Below, piece after piece: positions 47,307-59,244 of a stretch of 64,000 nucleotides of DNA; position 1 is the stretch's first letter, and every line of letters begins with the position of its first letter. The notes under the pieces were generated by a model. It made no database searches. It was not told the origin of the DNA and was given only the letters and a program-made list of their open reading frames with translations. The stretch spans positions 103,310,947 to 103,374,946 of the forward strand of contig NC_055992.1 of NCBI RefSeq assembly GCF_018446385.1, in the 5' to 3' direction. Position numbers and translations under genes: made by a program. This DNA comes from Zingiber officinale (taxonomy: Eukaryota > Streptophyta > Magnoliopsida > Zingiberales > Zingiberaceae).

Positions 47307-47725
47307 TGAAAACATGAAACATATTCGATCTGTAACGTCCTCATTCAAAAACCTTACAATTCATTCTACAATGCAGAAAAAGGTTGGAGTTCTGTAAACG
47401 CAAAGCATGCAGAAGTTAGCATTCTCTGAAGATTCAGTCTTGTGCATGTTTTGTTCAAAATGCAAGTACTAAAAAGACCTTATACTAAGATCTAAGAATA
47501 CCTTCATTATCGTTGGATCACACTCAAAACTTATTGACCATCATTTTAAGAACATTTGAACTTACAAATAAATCTTTTGCAGGCCTTTGCCTGAGTTTCT
47601 CCAAAGAAAATGGCAAGTCTCGTACAAACTTAAAATTTAAGAAGCTAAACTATGCAGTTCGTTGTAACTTAACAATGTCGTGAAATTCAGAAGGAACTGA
47701 ATGCTAAGACAGTGATGGGGAATTG

Positions 47726-50534
47726 TCACATAGCCAAGATTGTCTCAGTGGTTGCCTTCTCCAAGCTTGCCATGTATGTCATATAGACGGTCCAAACAAA
47801 GGTGAATAAATTGCTCACGAGTGGCTAACAAGAAATAATGGAAATGGTTAATCACTAAACAGCTAACAATAATGTCCATAACAATCTTTTTGAAATACCT
47901 GCAGACGAATAGGGATGAATTTGAAGGTGATAAAGTCACATATAGGCCAGTACATGATGCCACTCTTTAGCGCGGGAAGCATGTCTCTATTTAGCCTGGC
48001 AAAGATTTCTTCAACAGTTTCACCTAAGGATGACGATAACAGATTGTATTAGTTATAGAAGAAATGAATGCTGCTAACCTACATAAGAACAATTGAAATG
48101 TATCTAGTAAACAGTAGTTTGTTTAGATGTACAACTTTTTGCAAAAAGCAAGTATTAGAAAACAGAAAGGCCAAGGGATCATAAGAGTATAGTTATCCAC
48201 TTCCAAATTGCTAACTGTAACTTTAGTTAGCTTGATGGCTGTCACCCAAAGTACTAGGAGAGAAGGTCTAAATGTTGAAAGATTACTTCGATCTTTACTC
48301 AGTCTTTCCAGTTTACCTGGCCAAATAGAGTTGTGCCCTCAATCTTGATAATCACTATACTTAAAGAAGTATATCTCCAGATAATGCAAGGAGAAGACTG
48401 AATTTTACTGGGGAAAAAATGGCAAGTGGTTTTACCGGATGCACCATTGAGGTAAATTGCAATAGATTTTAACATAAAATAAAATAGAGTTTCTTGGAAA
48501 TGATCCAAACTGTAAGCAAAATTAGGTAAAATATGATTACATTTAGCGTGTTGTTGCGAAGCACCAACAAAGCCGGTTAGTCAATACAATAAAATCGATG
48601 CTAATAAATACTAAAAGGATCACATACACCATGTTTAAGGCCTTGAGGTAGAACTTCATACAGATTCGAACTTGAACGGTTACAATCTTATGTGAGCTTT
48701 TAAGCATGTGTTTGTTCTGCCTCGAACTAAAAGTGTGTCAAACTCATTTAGTTTTGTAAATAACCAAAATGTTAAATCCAATTTATTTATCAATATAAGT
48801 GAATCAAGCTTCAGCTTGACTCGTTCAAACCAAATCAAGATCATTTCAAGCTTATATCTTGTGGTTGGAATTTTGAAATCAATAATCAGTTACCTAGTTA
48901 GAAGGGACAATTAGAAAAGTGTATGTAATGACGCCAATTATCTATCATTTTGAATAATGCAACATCTCCCATATTGATCACAATGTAGATTCATTTACTA
49001 ATGTAGTTCCTGGAAAGAATGTACACTACCTTGTAGTGCTGCATTTAGTGAGAAGAAGACTCCGGTTATTATAGGCCCATATATAGTTTGTCCAAGTGCC
49101 ATCTTTTTGAAAGTAGTTAAAATATCATGTTTGGGAAGAATTCTGGAAACGAAATTGAACCAAAAATGCAAAGACGGTCCCGAAATGAGCATCCCATAGC
49201 CAGCCATTCTTATGATTCTTACAAAATCAAGATTCTTGAATGAGGAGGATGAAATTATCTGTTAACCAGAAAAACTAGATGCCATTAACATCCAATCTAG
49301 AATTATCGATTCCAAAATAATACATGGAATCAAATTTGAAAGACAGTGGATAAGGTCAGATGCTGGAAAATCTATGTGATAACTACTGAAAAGAAAATAT
49401 CATTCAATTACAGAAGAAATAGAAATCAACAGTGCAAGTACAAATTGATCCAAGGAAGAATGCATTCAGATTTACTCCGCTTAATATATGTAATGACTTC
49501 CATTTCATTATGAATTCTAAACTCAATTTTATTCTGAATTGAACAATGAATATTAATCCCACAAATGAAAAACACAAACATAAAATGAACATCTAATTTT
49601 TCACAACAAGAGATATTGATGAAGATAGCATCAACAGGATATACAATGTAGTTACTTTAGTCTTATGAGATATTCGTGTGCTTCTTAGGGGAAAAGAAAA
49701 TTTTGCGATACATACAACCATATGATATAAGTCAAAACGTTGGGCAATTGGAAAACAAACATATGAGACACAAATACATACAACCATATGAGACACACAA
49801 GTTGTTTACACACTACGACTAGAAACTGCAGCATGCATGAAAGGACTTTCAAAAACAATTATCAGTCATCAACCTTTCAAGCCTGTTGTCTGGTCTTTTT
49901 GGATGTTACAAATAACAAAAGCGAGAAGATTAAGCATAAGATAACTAACATTACCATATTTCAAAAAGGTTAATGATTTTCAAAGTCGTGCATGAACTCT
50001 AAAAACCTGGTTTACAAATAGTTGAATCGAAACTAAACCATAAAAAGTGAAGTTCTATCAGACTCACCATCCTCTCAAACAGGAAATCAGTTGTGGATTC
50101 CAATAGATAAAGATACGACCAAACTCTCGACAAATTCAGCGGAAAGAAAGGATTTTTAATCGATGAGAAATAACAGGAACCTGAGAGAAGAGGTCAGCGG
50201 CAACGGTGATAGCCGCCGCGGTGAGGCTTTTCGTAAGTATAGGGCGGGTTGAGAGGACGCCGAGGTACCAATTTACGAACCCACTCCGGGCCCAAGAAGA
50301 AGACGCAAAAAAGGCTGCCGAAGATAAGGCTGGTGCCAGGTGGTGGGGGCGGACGCAGGCTCTAGCGCGCGTCGACGGGGACTGCGGTAGCTCGCCGCGG
50401 AGCGGAAAAGCTCGAAAACGGCTGAGGGGGAGATTGGGCACTCCGAAGCAGACATGTCGAAGGACGCCGCCGCTCATTTCTAGCGCCGGCGATTGAGGGA
50501 GAGGATACGGACGGTATGAGGTTCGGCGCGCCAT
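47726..50534 (-). CDS. Mpv17/PMP22 family membrane protein, four exons
   Basis: Coding exons on the minus strand: 50534-50181, 49258-49030, 48023-47899, 47824-47726. All junctions are GT-AG in frame, giving 268 residues. The family domain begins at about residue 84 (SGFVNWYLGVLSTRPILTKS) and continues with RMAGYGMLISGPSLHFWFNF, GQTIYGPIITGVFF, and the signature WPICDFITFKFIPIRLQP and VWTVYMTYMASLEK near the C-terminus. Four hydrophobic segments are expected. The family includes inner mitochondrial membrane and peroxisomal membrane proteins; some form channels. The first 80 residues are Arg/Ser/Pro-rich with few acidic residues, like an organelle transit peptide, so mitochondrion or plastid is likelier than peroxisome (inference). 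ATG 50534 is the first in frame; a second at residue 20 (MSGGVLRH) is possible. Confidence 0.93.
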
Positions 50535-50966
50535 CAAACTTCAGCGGGGTGCGAAAAGTAACTACAAATGGACGCCGCAGATCTAGGGCTGCAAACGAGC
50601 CAACCGCAGATCCGCCGCAATGTCGGGAATTTTTCACTTTGATATCAAAAGTTTTGGGGTAATTTGAAATTCCGAGACCAAATCCCATACAAAAAGGGGT
50701 AGATCCTCAAGTGAAAAAAATTAGGGGATGCCCCATTTATAGTTACGGTCAGATCGTGATTGTGATCTGATCATAATTGGTTACGATCTCTTTTTGAGTT
50801 TACCGTCCTTCTCAGATTATAGTTTAGGTCGGGGTGGATGATCGGAAGCCGTTTGGAGACCGTCGGCAGTGGACAAGTGGTCAAGCAGTCTGCCGTCGAG
50901 CGAGGTTCGATTTTTGAGTGGCATTCAATCATCTGCCCCAACCCAAACTATAACCTGAGGGACGGT
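50535..50966. promoter_or_regulatory. Upstream region of the Mpv17 gene, invaded by an inverted-repeat element
   Basis: The first 150 bp or so upstream of the Mpv17 start are GC-rich and may hold the promoter. From about 50690 an inverted-repeat transposon begins, described separately. Confidence 0.4.
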
Positions 50967-51659
50967 TGTAACGTCCGACCTTCCTCTATTGATAGCAAGG
51001 GTGGCGCTACGCGAACATACATATATGTGCGGTCGTTGCAGCGGAAGAATTTAAATTTAAAACATACGTAGAGAATAATATAATCATGTAAACATATTAA
51101 ACATGTGAGCATGCTTAGCATTTATGTGTGTAACTTAATTTAATATTTAGTCACTGAAACATAACATAGAATTTAAGCATAATTTAGTTGCCTTTTACTA
51201 AACATTCAAGCATGATAAGAAGGTTCTTAGCAATTCTTTAACTAAACCAAGTGTCTATTAGTTCAAGATTTCATGGAAATAATAAAAAGAGAGAGTATAG
51301 TTTCACATTCAGTGTAAACCATCAAAAACATCAAGTAGAAAAGCAAGTAATCATGCAAAACTTAGGACATGCATAAGTTCGAAATATAAAACAGATCTCT
51401 TCCGTCATGCCACTGCCACACACATCTTTTGCCCCTCCTGCTGCTCCCTTTAGTTTAGCCATTCTTTACCCTTTTCTGCAGTACAAGGAAAAGTAAAACT
51501 ATAAGCACATAGACTTAGTAAGATCCTTTCCTACTCACAAAAGAAAACGTACATCATGAATTAATATAGAGTAGTGACATGTTCATCTAACCAACATATA
51601 GATTTAACATTGCATACTAGCATAAAGTACTGTCATACTCATTTGGGCAAAACATAAAC

Positions 51660-51962
51660 CTAGCATACGAGAGCATAAGCATAAGGTAGTAGCATGTTCA
51701 TCTAGGCATCATAGACATATCACAAGAGAGCATCTTCCTGAAGCATAATAATCATATAGTATGAAATAAGTATATGCAAGATGTTCTTTTGAAATCATAA
51801 ATCATATATGCTAGCATACGAGAGCATAAGCATAAGGTAGTAGCATGTTCATCTAGGCTTCATAAACATATCACAATAGAGCATATTCCTGAAGCATAAT
51901 AATCATATAGCATAAAATAAGTATATGCAAGATGTTCTTTTGAAAACATATATCATATAGGT
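51660..51962. repeat. About 150 bp tandem duplication inside the solo LTR
   Basis: Two copies share CTAGCATACGAGAGCATAAG, AAGGTAGTAGCATGTTCATC, GAAGCATAATAATCATATAG and AAGTATATGCAAGATGTTC in the same order, with few differences. Confidence 0.85.
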
Positions 51963-52339
51963 ACTTAAATATAAATCTCAACATGAGGGCCCGACATTGT
52001 ACCACATACATGATTTGCGCGCATCCCTAAATAAATCTGAGGTAGCTAATCCTGAACCTACTAGGGAACTAGGCCCGTGCTTCGATCTAGTGGCGACGTA
52101 GGAGCTCATCCCCTGGACCTTGCTTAGGGTCCGGTACAAGCCATACAAAAGTAAAGTAGCATATCATGTTACTTGTCATATCATAAAGAGTGCTCTTAAT
52201 CCCAACTTATAGGGAAGCAACGCTTAGGCATTTCATCATACATAAGCCTTGCATAAGCATAACATGATGACATAAAGTTCACATAGCATATCATAGAGAG
52301 TCATTATCATGCATAGTTGGGATTTTGAACTTTCTACAA

Positions 52340-53235
52340 ACCCTAATTCATGTCTTGGCCGAAACTTCCAAGGGTCATGGTCTTAGGTCTTAAGCCACTT
52401 TAAAACAAGGAAAGCATCATACTAGCATCACATGGTACTTATCATAACATGGGAGACCTTTCGCAAACAAAAAAGGACTTCTAACCCTAGTTTCTTGGTT
52501 TGGCCGAAACATACACAAGGCATAGTCTTAGGTTTTAAGCTATTTTAAGCGTGGAAAATATTAAACTAAAATCTCGTAATTCTTAGTATAACATGTGAGA
52601 CACTTAGCAACCATAGATAGGCTTACCCTAACTTCTTGTCTTGGCCGAAATATACCAAGGGGTAAATCCTAGGTTTTTGAGCATCATTAAACATGGAGAC
52701 TTTAAACCAATATCACACAATACATAGCATAACATGTGAGACTTTTAGTAAGCATAGATGAGTTTCTAACCCTAAATTCAAGTCTTGACTGAACATATAA
52801 AGCATGATTCTAGGTTTCTTTTAAGCAACTTTAAGCATGAAACTTTAAACTAATATCACACAATACATAGCATAGCAAGTGAGACTTTTAGCAAACATAG
52901 ATGAATTTCTAACCCTAATTTTAAGTCTTGACCGAAACTTATAAAGCATGATTATAGGTTTCTCTTAAGCAACTTTAAGCATAAAACTTTAGACTAATAT
53001 CACACAATACATGACATAGCAAGTGAGACTTTTAGCAAGCATAGATGAGTTTCTAATCCTAATTTCAAGTCTTGGCCGAAACTTATGAAGCATGATTCTA
53101 GGTTCTTTTAAGCATGAAACTTTATCACATAATAGCTTACACATCATGAGAAATCATAAGCAAGCATGGTTAAATTTTTTAAACTCTCTTCAAGCCTTAT
53201 TTCATGTCTTGGCCGAAACTTACAAAAAAACCAAA
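52340..53235. repeat. Degenerate tandem repeats of about 120-140 bp inside the solo LTR
   Basis: Roughly seven units share CCTAA-TTTCAAGTCTTGGCCGA, AAACTTA, GATTCTAGGTTT and GTGAGACTTTTAGCAAGCAT elements in a constant order, most regular between 52620 and 53110. Confidence 0.8.
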
Positions 53236-53970
53236 TCCTAGATTTTAAGCAACATTAAAACATGGACAAAACACTCGCAAACTACTTGTACTGCAGGTGA
53301 GGGAGATACTTGCCTCCTCTTGCTTGGTTTACTAAGAAAAGTACCCTTGGTGGAGAAGAAGAAGACTTTCGCTTCTAGAACTCCCTTTTGCTTCTTTTGC
53401 TTGTAAGAAGAAGTATGTCTTAGGGACTTCTCTTTATGAAGTTTTCCTAGGAAGGAACCTTTAGCTTGAATTCGGAAATGGGAGAGAAGGAGCTTAGGGT
53501 TTCGGTGGAGGGAGAAGAAGGAGGAAGGAGAAAACAAATTCCCCTTGCCCTCTTATTCCTATTTATTCTAAATGAAAGGAAGAAGGGGGGAAGAACACAA
53601 CTTGTCATTCTCTTGCTTTCTCTCTTCATCACTCTCATTTATTCTTGGTGAAAGAAAAAGGTGTCTCGTTACTTTCCCTACCTTTAACCACCAATTCCAT
53701 TTCCTTTCTAACAACACTTCCTCCTGGGCTATTGGTTATTCCATACCACTTAAAGCTTGCCATTTGTTAAGAGGTTCAAGGTTCAAGCCTTGACCACTCT
53801 TTTTTTTTTGCGGCGTTACAACGGTGAACCTAGAAGGGATTGCAATTAATTATGATAGGATCGCGGTCATGATCCGGCTGACCACGATTCGGCTGGTCAC
53901 GATCCGACTACAATTATAAATGGTCTATCTCCTGATTCATATTTTCATGACTAGAAGATCTAGACGAAAA

Positions 53971-54151
53971 AATGTGAGGATTAAAAATAAACTGGTCGAA
54001 GTGGCACCCAATTTTATTAAAATAATCAAAATAATATCCTTTAAATCATCAAAGAATATTATTTCTATTTTTGATTAAAAGAACACCTCCACCTGGGCCT
54101 CCCTTGTTAAATGATATAACTATTCTCTTGTTTCTATATATATATTATTTT
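53971..54151. other. Short spacer
   Basis: AT-rich, no gene seen; ends at the copia-3 LTR. Confidence 0.4.
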
Positions 54152-54639
54152 TGTTACGTAAAGAGGGGTAACCCCTCTTAACCTCTAAAGCGGAAGAATA
54201 GGAAGAGAGAAAGAGATTGCGCGGAGTAACAAGATAAAGAAGCACAAAAGGAGAGCAAGAACAAGAAAAGAGAAGAGGAAGAAGAAGAATTATCATGGTT
54301 CGGCGACGTGTCTACTTCATAAAAACGGCCGAAGCTTTATTAGAATTCTTTCTACAATTCTTTCTACACAAGAGAATCATATTACATGATTCTTGTGATT
54401 GTTATTGTGCAATAGGTTTACAATGATCCATATAAATAATGTATAAACCCAAGACTCGGTAAAATCATAATAGAATTTTGTTATGAAAAATTACAACAGA
54501 ATTCTGTTATGAAAAATCATAAAAAAATTCTATTATATAAAATCGCAACAGAATTTTATTACGAAAAATCTTTACAGATTTTTTTTCCCATAACATCCAT
54601 CGCATTGGCCTTCATCCAAATATGAGCCACCCTTTAACA
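54152..54639 (-). mobile_element. Copia-3 3' LTR
   Basis: Begins TGTTAAAGGGTGGC (complement, 54639) after the polypurine tract and ends TTACGTAACA at 54152; 488 bp. The outer flank is ATTTT, but with no 5' LTR the target duplication cannot be tested. Confidence 0.8.
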
Positions 54640-54729
54640 ATCTCCACCTTGGAGAATATTCACCCCTTTGAAGAACACAAGTATATGAATAAAGCTCCAT
54701 TTGGATTTCTGGATCTAGGCTTCCTTCCT

Positions 54730-57700
54730 CTAACATCTAAAGATATGGATTAAGTTTAAGCAATGCTTGAACTTCTCTGTGGTCATTGGCTTTGTCAGCA
54801 TGTCTGCAGCATTATCTGTAGTGTGAACCTTCTCAAGTTGAATTCCCCGGGAAGCAATCAACTCTTTGATCTTGTGAAACCTCACATCAATGTGCTTGGT
54901 TCTTGCATGATACACTTGATTCTCTGTCAAATAGATAGCACTCTGACTATCGCATAACAACTTGACTCCACCTTGCTGAACACCCAATTCTCTAACTAAC
55001 CTTGTAAGCCAAAAAGTTTCCTTCACTGCTTCAGCTGCTGCCATGTACTCCGACTCCGTAGTAGACAATGTAACAATAGATTGTATCATAGATTTCCAAC
55101 AAATAGATCCTCCTGCTACAATGAATACATATCCTGTAGTAGGCCTCTTGTTATCTAAATCTCCTGCATAGCCAGCATCTATGTACCCAGCAACTGAAAG
55201 ATCTTCCAGTTGTCTATTGAACATGATATCATAATCAGTTGTATTTCTCAAGTATTTGAAAATCCACATTATTGCATCCCAATGTGGTCACCAGGATTTG
55301 AGAGAAACTTGCTTACCATACTTACTACTTGCGCTAAATCTGGTCTTGTGCAGACAATGACATACATCAGACAACCAACTGCACTGGCATAAAGAACCTT
55401 TGACATCTCTTGGATTAGGGGTGTAAATGAGTCAAGCAGCTCGTGAGTTATTCGAAGCTTGATTCGATAAAAGTTCGTTTGAGCTCGTTTAATGAGTCTC
55501 ATTAAGATAAACAAACTAAGCTCAAGCTTCACAATATTCTGCTCATGAACATGTTCGTTAAGCTCATAAATCAACTTTTAAATAAAAAAAATTAATAATT
55601 TTGATATTGAATTTATAGATTTTACACTCTACTTATGAAAAACATAGACAAATATATTAAATTTATGTATTAGAATAAAATTATAAATTTTAACAAGAAT
55701 ATTATAATTTTTTTAAAATATATAATTTAGTTTTTAATGAATATTTAAATTTATAATTTATATTTATTAAGCTCGTTTAGGTTCGATAAAAGCTCGAATA
55801 AGCTCTTGAGCCATGAATATATTCGTTAAATAAAGATCGAGCTCGACTCGATTATAGACGAGCCAAACTCAAACATCCAAGAGTTCGGCTCGGCTCGAAT
55901 CTATTACACCTTATCTTGGATCTCGTCATCCATCTTTAGACAATGTGTACTGGATAACTTGAAGTGATGTGCCAAGAGTATGCTCATCGACTTTGCATTC
56001 TTCATGTTGAACTTATCCAACACCTTCTCCACATAGCTACGTTGAGACAACCATAATCTCCCTACAGCTTTATCCTTGGGAATCTCCTTCCCAAGAATCT
56101 TCTTGGCCTCTCCCAAATCTTTCATGTCAAATTCCTTACCCAGTTGCCTCTTCAATTTGTCAACCTCTTTCATCTTCTTCGTAACAATGAGCATGTCATC
56201 TACGTATAGTAATAAGAAAACCAGTGATTCATCTTCAAGGCTCTTAACATATATGCAGCAGTCATACTCACATATCATATATCCGTTTTAAATCATGTAT
56301 GAATCAAAATGTTTGTACCATTGCCTAAGAGATTATTTTAATCCATAGAGCGATTTCTTCAACTTACAAAACAATTGCTCTTGTCCGGGTTCAATAAATC
56401 CCTTAGGTTGTGACATAAAAATCTGCTCCTCTATATTTCCATGAAGAAATGTCGTCTTCACATCCATTTGCTCCAGTTTCAAATTGTGACGTGCCACCAA
56501 AGTCAACACCGCTTTAATTGACATATGTTTTATCATTGGAGAGAAGATTTCTTCATAATCAATTCTCTTTCTCTGTGAATATCCCTTTGCTACCAACCAA
56601 GTTTTGAACTTCACTTCTTCTCCCTCTGGTATTGCTTCTTTCTTCTTGAATATCCACTTGCACCTTATAGCTTTCCCTCCTTTAGGGAGTTCCACTAGAT
56701 CTCATGTTTGGTTCTTATGCAACGACTCTATCTCCTCTGTCATAACCCCCATCCACTTGCCCTTCTTAGAGTTGTATATCGTCTCCTGAAAAGATATAGG
56801 GTCTTCGCTACTAGTGATAAGCGCATAAAATACCAGGTCTTCAAATTTGTATCTAGTAGGTGGTTTTACGACTAATCTCATTCTACCACCAACTATAGTG
56901 TGATATTCCGTGTGCTCTGAGCTAGAATCATTGGAGTCATAAGTCTCTAGCTTTACTTGCATAACATCTTGCTCCATGTTGCTCTGTAGTATTTCTTTTC
57001 CTTCTTCCTGAGTATATCGTAGTATAGTTTTCTCATCAAACACCACATCTATGTTGATCACCACCTTGTTTGTCTTATGATCCCAAAGCTTGAAGTCGTT
57101 AACTTCTTTCTGATACCCTAGAAAAATGCACTACTTTGACTTCGCACCCAGTTTTGATCTTTCCTTACTAGATATGTGCATTTAGGCTGGACATATAAAA
57201 ACTCGAAGATGAGCGTAATCTACTTAATCCCTTGTCCATACTTCCTCTAACACTTTGCCTTCTAATGCTATCCTTTGATCTATTAATGAGATAACATGTC
57301 ATGTTAACCACTTCTGCCCAGAAATTATTTGCAAGCTCTGTATTCAGCCTGAGACATCTTGCATTCTCAATGATTGTCCTGTTCAACCTTTCTGTCATCC
57401 CGTTCTGCTGAGGTGTTCTACGAACCGATAAATACCTCATTATCCCATGCTCCTCACAAAATTCCTGAAACTTTAAATTTGTGTACACAGTCTCATTGTC
57501 TAACCTAAGACATTTGATCTTCTTTCCAGTCTGGTTCTCCACTTCAGTTTTTCATAGTTTAAACTTTACAAAAGTTTTCGACTTGTCTCGTGAGAAATCA
57601 TTAATAAAACTCACAAAATACAAGTGTCCTCCATGTGATGCTACACTGGTTGATCCCAGAGATCCGTATGCACGTAGTCCAGAATTCCCTTTGTCTTGTT

Positions 57701-58540
57701 TGTTACTATCTTGAATTACACTTTGCTTTGTTTCTTAAGAACATAGAATTTACAAAATTCAAGCTTGCACGTCTTTACACCTTTCAACAAATCTCTCTTG
57801 TGAAATTCTAACATCCCATGTTCACCCATATGTCCTAGCCGCATATGCCACAAGACAGTATTGTCTAATTCAGACTCCACCGAGGTGATTCCACCTACAA
57901 CTGTAGTCCCTATCAACTTATAAATGTTTCCTGCTACCTTTTGTCCTTTCATTACCGTCAAAGCTCCCTTGCTGACCTTTATCACCCTGTTCACTGATTT
58001 GTAATTGTAACCAATACCATCCAATGTGCCTAGTGAGATCAAATTCTTCCTTAGCTTTGGTATATATCTGACATCACATAGGACTTTGATCACACCATCA
58101 AATATCTTGATTCTGATGTTCCCTATGTCGATAACTTTGCATGACACATCGTTTTCCATCAACACTGAATCAAAATCTATTGCCCTATAGGTGTCAAACT
58201 ACTCCTTGTTTGGAGTCCTATGATATGAACATGCAGAGTCTAAGATCCATACATTCGTTAGCTTCTCTGAACTCGACAATAACTGATAGCATATCTCTAT
58301 CACCGCTATCTGAATTTTCCTCTTTAACTATGTTTGCAGACTTTGTCAAACTACCTTTGTTCTCTGCAACATATTTCTTTATCTCTGGACAATCTCTCTT
58401 AATATGACCTTTGCCTCCACACTTGTAGCACGTGATCACCTTCTTCCTTCTCGACTTAGAACGAGTCTTGTTGTTGTTGTCAGATCCATGTCGAGATTTG
58501 TTCCCACCACGCTCTTGGATGCTATTTACCACATGTCATT
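54730..58540 (-). pseudogene. Copia-3 pol and zinc-knuckle region, broken
   Basis: Right to left: CCHC knuckle CYKCGGKGHIKRDC (about 58431-58390); protease and pre-integrase (58165-57716; LWHMRLGHMGEHGMLEFHK); integrase (57542-57168; TPQQNGMTERLNRTIIENAR); linker (57064-56702); RT (56695-56333; RCKWIFKKKE, QMDVKTTFLHGNIEEQIF; and 56278-55904 with the catalytic YVDDM); then the MITE; the rest of RT (55416-55269) and RNase H (55269-54730; STTESEYMAAAEAVKE, HARTKHIDVRFHKIKE). Stops and shifts separate most blocks. This would have been an RT-integrase polyprotein; it is now non-functional. Confidence 0.88.
55416..55913. mobile_element. hAT MITE, 498 bp, with 8 bp target duplication, inside copia-3 RT
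   Basis: TCTTGGAT occurs at 55408-55415 and 55914-55921, a perfect 8 bp target duplication as for hAT elements. The element starts TAGGGGTGTAAATGAG and ends TATTACACCTTA (inverse TAAGGTGTAATA). The interior has AAGCTCGTTTAG and GAGCTCGACTCGATT motifs in both orientations and no transposase. It splits the RT coding region, so it inserted after copia-3. Confidence 0.93.
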
Positions 58541-59110
58541 CTCCCTGTTGTTTTCTTCCTTTGGTGAAAACCTAGTAATACACCTGTGATTTCCTCCAAT
58601 TTAAGAGTTTCCTTACCCCACATCAAAGTAGTAATCAAATTCTAGTACGTAGGAGATGAAGGTAAAGAATTCAACAATATCGGCACCTTGTCTTCATCTT
58701 CGGTCTTCACATCAACCTGTTTCAGATCGCTCACAAGCTGATTGAATACACTAATGTGCTGGCTCAGATCGGTTCCCTCTGTCATTTTCAGCCTAAATAA
58801 TTTTTACTTAAGATACAGCTTGTTTGTCAATGACTTTGACATGTACAGACTTTCAACTTTTGTCAAACTGCCACCGGTGACTCCTTGTCCATGACATGGT
58901 CATCACATCATCCATAAGACAAAGCCTAATTGTTGCCACTGTCTTCACATGAAGTTCTTCCCAATCCGATCTCTCTATGCTTTTCGGATTCCTTTCTCCT
59001 AGCGCCTTTGCCATGTCTTCTGGTAGCCACTCGACAACCGTTGGATATTCAGCGCCTTTGCCATGTCTAGGCACTAACAAGTCCTTGACTGTAGGAAGGA
59101 CACTCAGAAG
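58541..59110 (-). pseudogene. Copia-3 gag remnant with internal duplication
   Basis: On the minus strand the segment ERSDWEELHVKTVATIRLCL followed by MDDVM is a typical TNT1-type copia gag. Just before it, AGCGCCTTTGCCATGTCT occurs twice (58999-59016 and 59051-59068), 52 bp apart, adding about 17 residues to the expected VKDLL..KALGE region. Downstream the frame is lost, and the rest of gag to 58541 is only recognisable in pieces. Confidence 0.7.
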
Positions 59111-59240
59111 TCCGGATAACGTGATGAGGAAGACTCGGCATTTCACCCCATCCATGTACTGGTGAAGTGTGACCGCGTTATCAAACTTGACCAAGTGGTC
59201 ATCGGGGTCGGTCGCTCTATTATATTCTCCGATTGTCATT
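59111..59240 (-). pseudogene. Ty3/gypsy gag scrap fused in frame to copia-3 gag
   Basis: Residues YNRATDPDDHLVKFDNAVTL and HQYMDGVKCRVFLITLSG are the conserved core of plant Tat/Retand-type gypsy gag (usual pattern YDGTTDPDDHL...FLTTLSG). The open frame (59239-58853) continues directly into copia gag, a chimaera of two retroelement orders. Confidence 0.75.
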
Positions 59241-59244
59241 GGGG

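Larger units (their letters stand above)
50967..53820. mobile_element. Solo LTR of 2.85 kb with 5 bp target duplication
   Basis: Starts TGTAACGTCCGACC and ends GCGGCGTTACA, so TGTAACG and CGTTACA are inverse ends. ACGGT stands on both sides (50962-50966 and 53821-53825), a 5 bp target duplication. No primer site or coding region is inside. Length and ends fit the large LTRs of the Tekay/Del chromovirus group of Ty3/gypsy; that assignment is from memory of LTR form only. Confidence 0.88.
50690..53970. mobile_element. Probable Mutator-like MITE with long inverted ends, split by a solo LTR
   Basis: The left end (about 50690-50775, with TAGATCCTCAAGTGAAAA, GGGGATGCCCCATTTATAG and CAGATCGTGAT) resembles the inverse of the right end (about 53890-53970, giving TAGATCTTCTAGTCATGAAA, GGAGATAGACCATTTATAAT and CGGATCGTG). 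Without the nested solo LTR and one target copy the element would be about 420 bp. No transposase. The long imperfect terminal repeats suggest a Mutator-type origin; the target duplication was not resolved. Confidence 0.5.
54152..59110 (-). mobile_element. Copia-3: minus-strand Ty1/copia element, 5'-truncated, with 488 bp 3' LTR
   Basis: In coding order (right to left): gag, zinc knuckle, protease, integrase, RT, RNase H, polypurine tract AAGGTGGAGATTG and 3' LTR. The 5' LTR and first part of gag are missing. RT is split by a hAT MITE. The gag and pol resemble the TNT1/Tork type. Confidence 0.85.
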
